From Rhynchonema sp. JSB1_4 (Eukaryota > Nematoda > Chromadorea > Monhysterida > Xyalidae): a stretch of DNA of 64,000 nt. Shown in pieces: positions 26,989 to 44,024 of the stretch (position 1 is the stretch's first letter; each line of letters begins with the position of its first letter). The stretch covers positions 1 to 64,000 of the forward strand of contig JASAMV010006078.1 of NCBI GenBank assembly GCA_030248065.1, in the 5' to 3' direction. The notes beneath the pieces were generated by a model. It worked only from the letters and a program-made list of their open reading frames with translations. It was not told where the DNA came from and searched no databases. A program made the position numbers and the translations under genes.

Positions 26989-28242
26989 AAATAATGTAGC
27001 GCGTGGCAATGCGCACGTTCAAGAAAGCACGGCACAACGTTTTGGGCGTCATCAAACTCGATTTTTATCCTACGCGTGCAATTGTGAAACCGTAGCACTT
27101 TGCGACTGTGGCGGACCAATTCTATGCAATGTATCTGTTTGTCCATGGCATAATACTGGACCTTCTTCAATTATTATGACATCAGCACTCTCAAACGAAA
27201 TTTTCTAGCTGAAGATCAAGATTTCTTTTGTTATAATTATCGACCAGCGGTGATACTAAAATAAGGGTACATATGGTTGGTGACGCTCTGATTGATTTCT
27301 GAATTTTCGTTGTTGTGCAGAAGACATTTGTTGCCTACCGAAGAAGTTCAACCATGCCCAATAGGACATGTTTCTGTTTTGAGATTTCGTGAAAAAAAAT
27401 TATCCCAACTAAGCACCCAAATTTGTCCCAGTTTCGGAAACGTCAGAGTAAAAGCAGATTGGCTTGGAACTTTTTTTGAGAGTGAATACATACAGCTGTT
27501 TGGTCCTCTTGAGCAATATACCATCTTCAGTGTCGAACTTTGAGATTGCTACTGACGAAAAAACAAGAGTTTTCAAAATCTCTGATGCTGCAATGTGTCG
27601 AAACAAGCATTTGCTTCTCACCTTGATGCTACAAAGGCGCAAAACGAGACTGACAGATGTCTAGAAGTGCTATCAAAGTAGATCAGGGCTGGCCAGCTCA
27701 TACCTGAAACTAGTAACTACTACAGAAACTATCTTAGGCCATTTAGGCCATGAATGTTGTTATCGAGCTTAGTGACAATTTGTGGATTTGTAGGCCTGAC
27801 CTTTGAATTTCTAAATTTGAAAAGCTTATGTTCTGGTACTTTCGACTACGCCTATTGTTCTATTACAACTTAATTTCAGTGACGAAATGCGTAGCCACAA
27901 ACTTTAGGTGACAAACCTGCGTTATTAAAAAAATGTGACCGATATTTGGAACGGTTCACACCCTCGCCGAATGAAGCAATGCTTTGATTGGCTGATGTTG
28001 TGATGATAAGGTATCCAGAAGCTGTTGTGATCCTATTCATGCATTACTTGACCCAAACTTCATTTGGCGTTCCGATTCGTTCACTTTTTCACTTTTTTGG
28101 AAGGAAAAGTCCCGCTGCCAAGGAATAGCGAATCTCCAAGGAGCTCAGCGTTCATGCATGACGTGTGCTATCAGGATACTTTTCGAGGTGTACAACACTT
28201 TACGATGCAGCCTTTCCAGCGTCTACGCTCACGCCCGAACCC

Positions 28243-28354
28243 TATCGACTTACTGAATCCCTAAACACATCATCGCATACCAGCTATGTAGTTTCCTGTC
28301 CAGGCAGCGCTTATCGACTTACTGAATCCCTAAACACATCATCGCATACCAGCT
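28243..28354. repeat. 44-bp direct duplication with intervening shared segment
   Basis: TATCGACTTACTGAATCCCT and the following 24 bases to CATACCAGCTA are repeated at 28243-28286 and 28311-28354. The spacer between them (GTAGTTTCCTGTCCAGGCAG) recurs at 28505-28524. The pattern suggests replication slippage or template switching in this spacer. Confidence 0.75.
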
Positions 28355-28400
28355 AAAGGCAAGCTACACCAACATGAGCTCGATTTCGCAGCTGGCCGAT
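28354..28400. mobile_element. Solo end of the AAGGCAAACTAC MITE family
   Basis: TAAAGGCAAGCTACACCAAC followed by ATGAGCTCGATTTCGCAG matches the left terminus of the element at 36530-36717. No opposite terminus is found nearby, so this is a truncated copy. Confidence 0.55.
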
Positions 28401-29068
28401 GGAAACATCACGGGCTGCTAGGGAAATAAACAAGAAAAAAAGGAGAAATTTCCCCCTCTTTCTTTTAACCCCCCCCCCCCCGAACGGGCCCGTTGCTCCC
28501 CATGTAGTTTCCTGTCCAGGCAGCGCTTTCCTTTCCGCATGTCGTGGACTGCGTTGCATGCAACTTGCGTTTTTTGCACTTTTTTTGCATAAATATGTAT
28601 GTTTCTATTGTTGTAGATGTACTTTCGCAATCCACGAATATTTGTATTAATTTACAGATGGGCTGAAAACCAACCACAGCGAACACAACAATAGTGCATC
28701 AGTGTTCGTAATCGGTCGTTCCTTGAACTCTGTTATGGAGCTACACTTGAGTTGTTGCGGCAAAAATGCACTGGCTAAACGAGCTGCTGCGGTGTGCTGG
28801 CAGTTCTGTTGGCACGAAGGTTGATGTAAAGCCGCGAAATATGAACGAAACAACAGTGGTCATAGTTCAAACAACCATGGTGCTTTAGTGCTTGCCTGCA
28901 AAATTCATGCCGCCCAGTGCAGATTGCTGTGCATTGGAGATCATTGAAAATAAACAGCCAGCCGCACCACGCTTATTTCTTGCTGTACTGAGTTCCCCAC
29001 CGACCGTGCAAAGAACACAGGTAGGCACAAATACGATCACATGAGTGCCCTGCGTTTGAACCAACAAC

Positions 29069-32646
<3,578 letters not shown>

Positions 32647-33985
32647 TCTCGCGTCGTTTCCACACACCCATCGTTTTCCAATTCTTGGGAATTCGGGAGG
32701 AGCGGCGGAGTTGATCTCTGACTTATTCCCAATGGAATTGGTTCGATTTAAGCTTAAGCATTTATACAAGATTTATGATTGTATTTATATTATATTTATG
32801 ATTTATAATGTTTGTAACTTCCTATGTATACTGAATACCATATGGGGTGCCATGTTGTATGCGGTATTGCGCACCACTTTTATTGGATGCTATCACCCTA
32901 TGCGCACATTGTGTGTGCTGTATTATACTGTATACCTGCGTACAGAAATGTGGCAGGTTGCGCAAAGGGCATAAACTATACATATACGTCACCAAAGCTG
33001 TGCATCGACAGACACGGCCTCTAACGCATCAATTCTATGCTCACAATACAACCGCAAAAATTGCGAAACCGACTAGTTTGCGTGAAACATTTGGTTTCTG
33101 AGGCGGATCGTTTGAGCAGTACGGTTTGGTGGTTTCAGCGGATTGAAAAACCTTGCACGCGGTTGAAATCCCAAATACGGTACATATACAAACAAGCAAG
33201 TAAAGGTCAGGCGATAAACAAAATTGCCGTTGTGTAATAAAGAAACAGTTTCCCGGGCACATTCTTAACGCTTCATAACGCTGCACATTGATGTCAGATC
33301 ACAGTAAGATTTTCTTAGCGCTTAATAACGCAATCTTAACGTTCCATAATGTTGGCGACGTTATGGAACGTTAAGAATCCATTTTTCGCTGTGTATGTTC
33401 CCATGTGTGCATTTGTTAAAACAACCGGATTTTTGGACGTCGCCATTTTCAAATGCGGTGAAACAGCTCCTATACAGTCATTGTGAACCGCACATGAAAA
33501 GTTTGCAATTGTTTGTGCTGCCGCAATTTGTCCATAACATATATCCACCGTTCAAGGTTTTTCTTTGTCCCCGTTAGCGACACAGTAGTTAATCTAATTA
33601 TGAACAATAATCAAGAGAATTTTTTTCTTTGATGTAAGTTGACAACGAACTAATACAAACTTGGAATCTCTTCAGTTATAACGTTGAAGTAGTGCTGAAC
33701 ACACGAGCCATAATCATGGAATTGGAATTTTGTGCTGCATTAACGTGCCAACCAAAGTAAACCCCAACGTCAGTAGTCATGGTCAAGCTTCGAATTTAAT
33801 GTTAATTCTGTTTTTTTATGCAAAGCTTTTTTCTGACCGGCTGCATAGGCTGCACATAGTTCAGTTGTTATTGTTTGCGTATGATTAAGTACGCACGCAC
33901 TAGGCACCGACAAGGTGCTGTTGTCAACTTAACTAGGCATTAATCCTGAATTTTACTTTACCAGGTGCAGGACTTCTTGACTGAA
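32647..33985. other. Gene-free spacer between METTL24-like 2 and GT92
   Basis: No recognisable exon. It contains a 118-bp foldback at 33261-33378. Short plus-strand frames at 32633-33101 overlap in several phases, typical of non-coding DNA. The promoter of the GT92 gene at 33986 should be at the right end. Confidence 0.4.
33261..33378. repeat. Foldback with ATTCTTAACG termini
   Basis: Left end ATTCTTAACGCTTCATAACG and right end GTTATGGAACGTTAAGAAT are inverted repeats. Inside, CTTAACGTTCCATAA and TTATGGAACGTTAAG form a perfect 15-bp hairpin around an 11-nt loop at 33332-33376. Likely a small MITE. Confidence 0.65.
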
Positions 33986-36162
33986 ATGACGTGCTCAAGG
34001 CGCTCCGCTGTTTACGCTGTACTGTTGACAACAGCAGTGCTGGCTTTGACGCGGCTCTTGGTTCTGACTGTGCGTCAACGCACGGCTGTCAAGAAAATTC
34101 ACGACCAGTTGGTCACTATCAATGTTCTCGAGAACTTGTGGTCACCGCCGGTGGTCAATGAACCGCCGTTCCACACGTACAACAAGTCAAGACACACGCA
34201 GCCACGATCGACCACAAGGCACCGTGATGAAGAGACCAGGTTTCGTGTTTTGATAAGTTTCTTGTCGCGTGATTAAATATATAGTCGGATCGCAATAACC
34301 GTGTGAGAAACACGTGAAGCGTTCCGACTCCACATTTATCCACATGTTGTTCAGGGCCACCGAATCGATCAACCCTGTGTGGGCGTATTTTGATCCGCGA
34401 TACTTAAGGATCACCGCGGTAACCATTTCCAACACGAACGCTGGTACAACGATTTATTGTCGCTATTACGAGTTCGTATTTCGATTTATATTCTCTGTAT
34501 GCAAGCAACGACAGTGTTATGGTGATGCCCTATACAAAATTAATATGTATTACAGTTGCAGTGGGACGAGTTGCTATTTTTGGCGTAAGGTGATTGAAAA
34601 CCGCGAGGGATGATACAGAAAGTTGTGCACGCCCTGAAATATTAAGCATAACACAGTTGTGTGCAGACCAGAAAATGAATTCGAACATTTTCAGTCATAA
34701 TGGCACGCAGATCGGAACCGTAGATACGACCAAAATGAGAATCGATTTCCTAATCGATTGTGGCCATGGCGTTTATGCACCATACGTGGCGATCAGTGAA
34801 AGTGGATGGTTGAAGGAAGGAAAAGCTCGGCTCCTGCCAGTCACTGTGCTACCAAACGGTACGTGGCATCCTGGCAGGTATGTACACCAATGCGTGCACC
34901 TGTTGCCACCACTACAGAAAGCTAAGCACATAAAAACAAAAGCTTGAACATAAATTTGTGTTTCAGAACCTCCCACAAGTCCAACATTGAACGTCTGCAT
35001 GAATCCATTGTGGGGCAACAGTTTGCACTATCTGGTGTTGCTCCAATTCATCGAGTATTTTCGTATGGTTGGGGCACAACATTTCTTCGTGTATGTGCGA
35101 GAGGTGCAAGACAACGCAACGCAGGCAGTGCTCGACTTCTACCACATGAACAGGGTCATCACGATCATACCGGTGCTACGAAATGACACTGGTGGGTCCT
35201 CGAACTAGTACGCTCAAACGCTTTGTAGGATTACTGCTCTCCAGTTGCTGAAACAATGGATTACAACCTTTGTAGTAGCGTTTCAGATCACAACAGTTGC
35301 GTGGGGCACCTCGACAAACATAATCATGTTCTATGTCTTCACAAAGCTATGCTACAGGACTGCATACTGAGATCAGTCAATCGGTTCACATATACGGCCT
35401 TAATGGACATGGATGAGCTAATAGTGCCACTGCAGCACAACTCGCTGCTGGAATTGCTCAGGTTAGGAGCAAAGAACAACGGTATTAAGTCTTAGATTTT
35501 GCTAGTGCCCCACAGTTGATCACGCTGATGTTTACTCTAATATGAAGACCCCCGAAGAAACTACACGTTAATATGAATTAGATATCGCACTCCGTGTTTT
35601 AGGCAGCTCGACGTGCAATGGAATGGAGAGCCTTTGTACTCTGCATTTATGTTCCGTACTAGGTGGGTGACTCGTGTCGATCACACGCCAAGTGGCGATC
35701 ACTTGATGAAAGTGACCGACGTGGAACTGTCCGATTTCGTGTGGCAGTATTTGCCAGTATTTCGCTACCATAACACGTCGCAAGCGGCACCCCCAATGTT
35801 TGTGCCCAAGTGCATTGTCAAGCCTGAAAGGGTGAGCTCATCGCTTGGAATCGGTTAGTGTTCATAACGTGTTACTGTGGCTTTGTGCATGCAACAATGT
35901 TCGACTTCAGATTGCGTACATGGGCGTCCACCTGGTACACTATTCTGTGCATGAAATGAGAAAGGAAGACTTCCTCTACGAAACATATCAGGTCCAACCA
36001 AGAGTGGCCTATACTCGGCATTTCAACAAGGATCGGCGAGACCTTACACGCTTCGGTCAACCGGAATTGACCGATTTCCCGGCGAGATTCGGCAGCATGC
36101 TGCATCGACGAGTGCTGTCGGTCCTGAAGATGATCAGAGAAGATCTGTCAAAACGGAATTAA
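33986..36162 (+). CDS. GT92 (DUF23) glycosyltransferase
   Basis: Canonical GT92 member, expected in the Golgi lumen. Exons 33986-34239, 34355-34471, 34695-34858, 34967-35191, 35287-35461, 35603-35831 and 35911-36162 join in phase to 471 aa. A signal anchor lies near the N-terminus (AVYAVLLTTAVLALTRLLVL). Then AYFDPRYLRITAVTI, IDFLIDCG, the core LNVCMNPLWGNSLHYLVLLQ, FIEYFRMVGAQHFFVYV, HNHVLCLHKAMLQDCI, and FTYTALMDMDELIVP, whose DMDE is the DxD-type metal and sugar-nucleotide site. The C-terminal part carries KCIVKPER, the usual lysine/arginine motif, and VHLVHYSVHE. The start is the ATG directly before the anchor. The next GT92 gene (38295-41878) is convergent with it, with a spacer of about 2.1 kb. 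Confidence 0.88.
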
Positions 36163-36529
36163 ATCCGGCAGTCGTTGTACATATGCATCATCGCCTGAAC
36201 ACTTGTTTTACAGTTACGAAGCGTCTTGTTGCAATTAGTACATTTACGTGTTTTTGCTCATCTGTATTCATGACCGATCGAAGCCAGATGTGACCTCCAA
36301 ACTGTGTAAAAGCATTGGCTGAAGACGTTAAGATTTACCAATGTGTTTGACTGTCTGTAGGACCACAACCGTGACAGCACTCCCTCTGAACAGTGCTGTA
36401 GACATTTCAAATAACATTTCCAACTAACGGGCTCCATTTGGGATTCATATTTATGTCTTCTGGTACCTAATTTTCTACCTGGAATAACTTATGTTCTGAA
36501 CAAATTCTTCTTCACCGTAGCGGCATGTA

Positions 36530-36717
36530 AAGGCAAACTACGCCAACACGAGCCCGATTTCGGAGTTGGTGCACCAGCAAAACGCAAAGAAAGAGAAATC
36601 TTCATGCACCACGTTGTATTCCACAACGTGTAACGTGTCCCAAATCAGCAGCCACGTATGAATGTTTCACTAGCCTAGCACCTCCGAAATCGGGCTCGTG
36701 TTGATGTAGTTTACCTT
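36530..36717. mobile_element. 188-bp MITE with AAGGCAAACTAC termini and TA flanks
   Basis: AAGGCAAACTACGCCAACAC and GTGTTGATGTAGTTTACCTT form terminal repeats that continue inward through GAGCCCGATTTCGGAG. TA flanks both ends (36528-36529 and 36718-36719), as with Tc1/mariner-type insertion. A solo end lies at 28354-28400. Confidence 0.75.
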
Positions 36718-37090
36718 TACTTATGTTTCAAGGATGTTTTCTAAGCATGTGTGCGTTACTGATGCACCTATGTATAAAACGTTCTGACAGATCAGACAGT
36801 TCTGTGTTTGTTCAGATCGGCAATTTGGTGATGATGGCAATTATATCTAAGACCGAAAAAAATTCAAAAGCTCAGCGTCAGTGTCATCGTGTGGCTTCGC
36901 AATTGATAACTAATCAACAAATTATGCTTCTTCCGTGCTGCTTACTGCAGTTGTTCGGAAAGACTCTCTCGTACATAATATAGCACGTAGCAACGTGCAC
37001 ACGTTTAGCCACTCACAGCACAACATATTGAACGTTAACTACGATTTTTGTGCGACTTTATGCCATTTTAAAAAGTAGCTCTCTGCGACC

Positions 37091-37160
37091 ATGATGCTTG
37101 CAAAACAACGTCAATTGAGCACACGCGTGTGGTGGCGCTCGTGCCGTAGCGCTTGTCTTC
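37091..37160 (+). pseudogene. Relic of a TylF-type first exon
   Basis: ATGATGCTTGCAAAACAACG followed by TCAATTGAGCAC matches the first exon of the TylF gene at 44025 (MILAKQRQLST against MMLAKQRQLST here). Similarity then degrades through the anchor: the hydrophobic VVVAFAVVSMICL of the intact gene is replaced by WWRSCRSACLL, probably through small deletions. No TylF catalytic exon follows. Confidence 0.5.
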
Positions 37161-38294
37161 TTCGTAAAACACCAGTGTAAGCGGCAGAGGTAGGTTTTTC
37201 AAAGGCAATTCAAGGAACAGTCGACAACAGTTAAAAATAGGCGAACGACAGGAATGACAATTAGGCCGGCATACCAGTGCGGCACGACTGTCAGCGACGA
37301 ACTAGTCCACTGACTTGGTGTAGATAGTCACGCGCTGCGATCAGTAAGGTCTTGAATGTTTCATAAAGTGCAAACTTTCGAATGTCGCTTGATGTTTGAC
37401 AAAAATTGGACGCGTGAGTTTCACAAAATCTTCAGTAAAATGTCACTTTGTTTGTAGGTCCGAGGGTGTTTTTTTCACGTCTGTTCTACGTTCATCCGCT
37501 ACACGCTTCATCGGCGACATTGGTATGTGTTGTTCCTGTGTTTGCACGGAATTCGGCGACATTTGAGTCGCGTTGGCACTTGTTCTTCTTTAACGTTTAT
37601 CACAAGACATTTCCCTCTAGGACGCAAAGAGAAACAGAAGTCGACATAGTGGACAGGTTGGCTTTGAATGAAGGTCGAAATATGTGCTCGCAGCAATTAA
37701 ATTTTTTCAATCATCACATTAAAGCCAGAAATGCTCAGTGGACATAGACACAAAAAACTGCGACTCGCCACAAACGGGGCAATCAGTCAGTAGCTAGTAC
37801 TCTTCAAAGACAACTCGAGGAATGTAAGCCCAGCGATAGTGAAAGAGATAACGACGAAAGAGAACGAAAAAATCTTGAACGAGAATGAAAAAAATTTAAA
37901 AAGGTGTAAAACCAGCCATGGCCACGTTTTCATTAAATACTTTGTTCTTGGTACAGTACAAACCTACATGTAGCGCGCTAATTTTTTTGCTTGTTCTGCG
38001 ACGGACAGCAAAATGTGCGCAGAAAGCACGAATTTAGTCGACAGGCTCGAATTTTGGTACTCGTATTCGACTCCATTTCGCAAATGCAGAAGCAGAATCT
38101 GGAAATACATACATAGGCAACTACAATTTGGAGCTAAACTGCGCAAACGGGAACACGGATTCGTAGATGGCGGAATTGTTAAACATTCAACTCCGGTTGC
38201 TGATTTGGGTTGTGGCGATTCATTCGTCACTTTCGTTTTCAATGCACAGCCACTACGTTAATCGGTCTTAAGTCCATAAGAGTGTGAGCTATCT

Positions 38295-41200
38295 CTATTT
38301 TAGAAGCCGAACCACCTGAACATGGCTCGTTAAGATTTCAAAAAGAGAGATAAAATTATCAGGTTCAATGTAGTGCTCAATAATGTGTAAAATTTCCCAG
38401 ATGAGCAGTTGAGTTCCACTCGCTTGAAACACCCTCATGATGACTAATGCACGAACTACCTCGCTGGGTTCCACGAGTTGCGTGTGGTGCTGAGGCGTCA
38501 GATAGTGTGACACAAAATGGATCGAGTTGCGGTCAACCGTCTCTGGTCGCACGATCATTTTGGATCGTGAATTAATGCGAAACACCTGAAGTAAACCGAG
38601 CCTGGGGCGGGAGTCGGTCCGGCCTGAAGCACTTGCTGACACGAGACGAACTAACATGAGATCTGCGCACCGTTGTGTTGGCAACAGTTTTCAACTTGGA
38701 CACGAAGCCCTTGGCGTAGCGATCGCGCCTGGCCCGTTGCTCGCGCTGAGTTCTGTTTTGACTATATTCAAAACGCATCAGAGCACTGTCGATGTAGCGA
38801 TTAAGCGTGCTGTCAGTTCTGTGATGAACACAAAGTGAATGTTTCAGGTTTAGCCTTGTCAGCAAACATTAATTTACAGAACTATTTTCACCAGTCTTTG
38901 GTTACCGGCCGAGTCGAAAATCTCACAGTACCTGATGATGGGTTGGTATTCCATGATCACTTCATTCCTGTCGGCGAACACGTGAAGAATCTGCCATCCG
39001 CCAACATTTGCATTTGCCTTCGATTGCGACGTTATGAAGTTGGTCAGCCAGAATCGGTTTAGGGAAAGCCTCTTTTGAGGCATAAGAAACTCGTCTGTGT
39101 CAATGTAGCCCACGAACTGAGCCACACCTGAGAAATGACCAGCAATTGTGTTTGATTGACATTAGGTGAAATTCACAAGACCTGGTCAAGCTCCATTGCA
39201 TCAACCAGCGTGAAGGCCGGTTTCCGGTGGGGCGTCACGTCAGCGTCACGTGACTTCGCCATGCAGAGCGAAAATGCGCCACGGCCCCAACGGCGTCACC
39301 GTTGACGTTTGCCCTAACGTGGCGGCAAGGATCTGCGTCACCGCCGCGGTACAGCAGATCACGCACTGTTTTATCGATATCTCCAACTCAGATATTCGTT
39401 TATTCATTGTTTGATGGCATAATGATTTGCTGCACATGTTTACTTACAGCTGAAACGCTTGGCTACACCTCAGAAACAGAAAAGCAAGAAAATGCTGAGA
39501 TTATCAGAATTGCTCAAAAAGCCCACTTGACAGCGTGAACTGCGGCGCTGACGCTGTTGTTGTAATCCTTTATAACTCACCTGCGGCACTGCTGGTGACG
39601 CGTCACGTGACGTGGACGTTGACGTCAAACTGGAAGCAAGCCTTGACACCGAAACATCTGACTTGGAACGTTGACGTTTTGGTTGATGGTCAGCTAAACT
39701 GTCTTGTTGATTCCACCATTAACATGACCTCTAACCGGCGTTTTCCGCATATAAAGGGCTCTGTTCCATTAGTTGCATGTCCAATTTAACGTTAGAGCGC
39801 TCTTTGCAAAGAAGAACGCGAAGTTTTCAGAAACATATTTGTGTCAATGTCCAAAATTACTATCATTCCAGAAGAAGCTTACTTACCAGTCAATCTGAGC
39901 TCACAGTCGCTCATTTCCATAAACATAACGTTGCAGCAATTCTGCACATCCGGTTTTAGAAATAGCATTTTTTGCATCGGTGGACCGTTGCGGACTGAAT
40001 ATCGCACGTGATGGGCATGATCGACTCTGACTTGGTTTGCGAGTACATATTCTCCAGATTGGCATGTCTACTGCATAACTTCATATGGACACAATTCGGA
40101 AGGTAAGAGCTGATCTTGCGTTTCAAAACCTTACAAAAATTTGATTTCAATAGCTTTTCAGTTGTTAGAATGTAAATTAACTGCGCACAGTTTGCGGCAC
40201 ATGTTCATCTCCATTAAGATCAGGTGAAATTGTGCCCATATAAAATTGTTCACTTTCCTTTGATCTGCTGTGGTGAATGGATGCGAAACATTTCCAATTG
40301 AAAACGGACGTCAGAATTGCTGTAACGATAGATGCTCGGTAGGAAATGGCCTGGGACTCTGCGTTCGACACTTCCACTTCATCAACTTCAGCGTACATAC
40401 GTAGAATTTGGCTGACCACGGCGGACGTCGAGAATAAGTAAAACTAGAAATGCAAAGATTGTGTGCTGCACGTATGCCTAGTGTTCGAACTTCTCCTGCA
40501 GTACTTCAAAACCAATTTTCTTTCAGACCCTAAACTGGGGCCCAAACTATACAGTGCGTGGAGTTCAACTGACATATGTAAATGTGAGAGGTGTAGGATC
40601 CAGTCGGACCCGAGTTCACCGCTCAACAGTTTTGTGGCTACTTCTGAGTCGCGATACTGATTTGGGGCCAAAAAAGGGGAGATACCGTGGTACCGTAGCC
40701 AGGATTTTGGGGAGCCCATTTGGGGCACAGTGGATAAATTTGTGGGGGAGATACTGAGTCCTCACGGGAACTGAGTTTTTTCTGCACTAAGCTATATTAA
40801 ATATGCCTAAATTGTGCGAAGCGCGCAAAAATTTGCACTTGATCGATGTTTATACATTTTTTCAGCAAAAAGTTACTTTTTGGGGTGACAACTGAAAAAG
40901 TGTGGGACCCAGCGTACCAGGAAGGAGGAGATAGTATACCTGAGCGCACGGGAAACATACTGTACCGGCGAGAGGAAGATACTATACGTTTGGGGGTCAC
41001 CAACGTCTGAAACACTGAAAATTCAGCTGCCTGATTGACGGCGGTTGTTCCTGCGCTCACAGAGCTCAAGCATCCAGCGGCCACGTTTAAGCATTGCGAC
41101 AAGCAAAACACGTCACACTTCACGTGCACGTGACATACCGCAACACGCTTGAAGTTTGGCAACAGCGCCCGCTCCCCCAGAATACACATACTGCTGTCAA

Positions 41201-41878
41201 GAATATAAATCTTTTTTCAACGGCTTAATGAACCTGAAACTTTTCGACTCCGGCAAACTTGTAAAACTCCAGAAACAGAATGAGTGCCATAAAGTCGTTG
41301 TAGTTGCTGTACAGCGGTGTCAAGCACACGTCGAGCACACGTTCAAACTTGTCGGGTCTGACCGGACGTATCGGCACAACTGGCAACGTGCAGCTGCCAC
41401 GAAACAGTCGTTGGCTCCGGGTGAGTGGCGTGAATGGCAAGATGGCTTCAATTGTAATGTTGATCTCAGTCCCAGTGGCATTCTCGGCGCCTTCCAAATT
41501 CGTCATGGGACAAACGATAAAGTTCGAATAGTATGGCAATGACTGGGGAATTGCGCTGTGTGCGCTGAATGGGTTCATCGGCAACAACTTGCCATCGACT
41601 GACTCCGGCATGTTCGCACTCCGGCATTTGATGGAGCTGTTGCAGAAATCGACACATCTCAGCTGCACTCGGATCGCGGGAGCGTCTAGTCGCCGATCGA
41701 GATAAGCGGGTCCGGCAAATCGTATGATGTCCGGACGCTCACTACATACAGAGCTCACCACTGATGTTTGACTGGTCCAACCGAAGACGTTGAATTTGAT
41801 CGCGCAGCTCACCGCGAGACACACAAGTACGCAGCTCGAGGTAAGCACTGATCTGCTTGAGCAACGCTGCACTTTCAT
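38295..41878 (-). CDS. GT92 (DUF23) glycosyltransferase, minus strand
   Basis: Exons 41878-41234, 40443-40358, 40026-39887, 39127-38932, 38818-38656 and 38585-38295 join in phase to 506 aa. The large first exon starts with a signal anchor (VLTSSCVLVCLAVSCAIKF) and encodes the stem, then DVCLTPLYSNYNDFMALILF and EFYKFAGVEKF. Later landmarks: FYLFSTSAVVSQILRMYAEV, MSDCELRLTG, QFVGYIDTDEFLMP with the DTDE metal site, and SKMIVRPETVDRNSIHFVSH, which corresponds to the KP/RP motif near the C-terminus. The stop at 38295 assumes no further intron after the donor-like GAG/gtagtt at 38460; a different last exon is possible. The intron 39886-39128 is rich in GTGACGT and GTCACGT words. Related to, but clearly diverged from, the plus-strand GT92 at 33986. 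Confidence 0.82.
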
Positions 41879-44024
41879 AGCTTGTTGTATGAGTGTATTT
41901 GTGTGACATATTCTTGCGTTGTAACACATGCGTCCATTCAAGGTCGTAAAATTGGACCATTCTGTAGCAGGTGCAAAGCGCTCGCCGCGTGTAATCAGTT
42001 CAAGGAAATAAACTTTCGAGCGCACTGAAGTGCAATCAAGTGACAATGGCCAGTCAATTTGCGCTAATGTCAACACAAAAACGCCTTGCTCTTGCACGTG
42101 CGCCGCACCTGTCGCTCGGGTCGGAGATACGGCATCCCAATAGCGGATTCAGGGGCATAGGGGCCTAGGACCCGTTTCCATGTGTCTAAAATCGCAGGAT
42201 TTTACACTAATATGCGCTTCAAAGGTCCGAAAACCTTGTGCTTCGTGCGTCACACCCATCTCAGTGAAATTTGGCTGTCGTGCATGCAAAAAGTCGCCTT
42301 TTCTGGCTCTCCTCGCGCTCATATTTTGGGTGGTATTTGGTTGGGATCCCTGAATGAAAACAAGCACTGGATAAAAACGATTTTTGAAAAATCAAGCAGG
42401 CACAAGATTAAATGACTTTTGTGATTTGCCCCCGCCCTTTGCTGAAAGCTGGATCCGACACTGCAGCATCCGCACCTGCTGTTGGGGTGTATGTCCCACA
42501 CCACCTCCGTCTACTGGTAGATCACAAAGCCTGAGCTTGTTACACAAGGTTTATTTCTTTTTCCCGGAGCAAAGGACGACGGACCATGCAATGCCAGGTA
42601 CAAAGAGGGACGGTGCACTTTGTAACAACGTAACAGCCGTAAACGTTTGTGATGCAAACAGGTCCGCGTTATTTCAGGATCATAGAGGAACCTTGATCGC
42701 AATAGCGACGCAGATCAAGTGGGTAGCACTTTTGTGAGCACAACAGAAACCGATTCTGAATTATGGACCAAGGTAACCAACGAAATGCTTCACCTGTGCA
42801 ACAACAAGGATGTTGTGCATGCTATTATTCGCAGACCTTATCTGCTCACGTTTTATATAGGACGTTAATCCTTATTCAGCCTTTCTTTCTGACGAAATCA
42901 GCGATTTTTTTGTCAGTATTGTATGCAAATTATATGGAAAGAATGTGTGCACTGCCCCACAAAACAGCAAACTGAAACCAAAAACACATTCATTCAAAAC
43001 GGATGAAAACATAAAAGATGATATGCCTCCCTCCCTTTGCCATTTCTGTTTATGCATTTTCATCTTATGCATTACGGTAAGTTGTTCTATCCTTTTAGGT
43101 CATTCGACCACTACATCTTTTGGAAATGTTCCCTTAATTATCACTCGTAAATATATATAAACAATGATGCCGCTGTTTGTTCATAATAGAAGGGAAAACC
43201 TTGAGGCATGTGTACATGTTACTTATAAATCGGCAGCGCGCTCTGTGACAGGAATTTCAATTGGCTAATTTTTCATACTTTTCGTTAGTTGATTTTTCGT
43301 TTATTTCTTTCCTGTTTGATATTATCGTATTGCACCTGATAAGAGTCAACCATGTATTCTATTGTTGTCCAGTCACCAGATGCAAATGCATCTCACCGCT
43401 GTCTAATGACCACCAGCGTACAATTCTGTTGTTGATGTTGATCTGATGATAACTTTCCAGCATGCAGACACTGGACTCAATCCAAAATATCGTAACATGT
43501 TTACGCAAAACTCCACAAGCAAGGTGTTCCGAGGACAGTGGCAGGCGTTCAGCGAAATATCGTCTGTGGAAAATTTTACGCACTCCGTTATTGGTAATCA
43601 CAGCCTAGAGAGTCTGTGAATTTGCTTTCAGTTCTCAGCCCAGCGAGTAGTTCACGATTTTACCTGCAACACCAATCCCGACTGGTTGATTGAGGTATGT
43701 CCAACCTGCCAGTTTGACACATCAGCTTCATCAATGCGCTGATCGACTCACTAGTGGAATCAATCATGCGCTGCACATGGCGACTTTTGGTGCGTTATAC
43801 CTTATGCATAAACTACGTATGTGCTGTACAGCACTTGAATATTTCTCCAATTTGTAAATCCTTTGACGCTTGACTTGGGCTTCTCAAAATTTTCCCAACA
43901 AAAGTCTCTCCAATCGCTAAACAGCTAAGGATTGCCGTAGTCAGCTACTTTTTCAATCGCCGCCAGGGTTTATATCCACCACAGTATTCACCACAGTTTT
44001 GAATCCGTCAACATTCAGATTCAA
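41879..44024. other. Divergent spacer between GT92 and TylF genes
   Basis: Promoter region for the minus-strand GT92 gene and the plus-strand TylF gene. The frame upstream of 41878 stays open to 42097 but lacks an anchor and is taken as 5' leader. No exon of a known family, no strong repeat, and no assignable promoter element were found. Confidence 0.45.

Larger units (their letters stand above)
26989..29068. other. Gene-free spacer between GT92-like A and METTL24-like 2
   Basis: No coding segment recognised. Frames at 27292-27664 are open but overlap one another and show no family signature. The region carries the duplication at 28243-28354, a single MITE end at 28354-28400 and a C-run at 28471-28490. 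Promoter sequence for the gene at 29069 should be at its right end. Confidence 0.4.
36163..38294. other. Spacer between two convergent GT92 genes
   Basis: 3' flank of both GT92 genes. It contains a 188-bp MITE (36530-36717) and a relic of a TylF-type first exon (37091-37160). Plus-strand frames at 37448-37747 and 38013-38261 are open but match nothing recognised. They could be remnants of a decayed TylF copy, though no TylF motif is visible. Confidence 0.4.
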
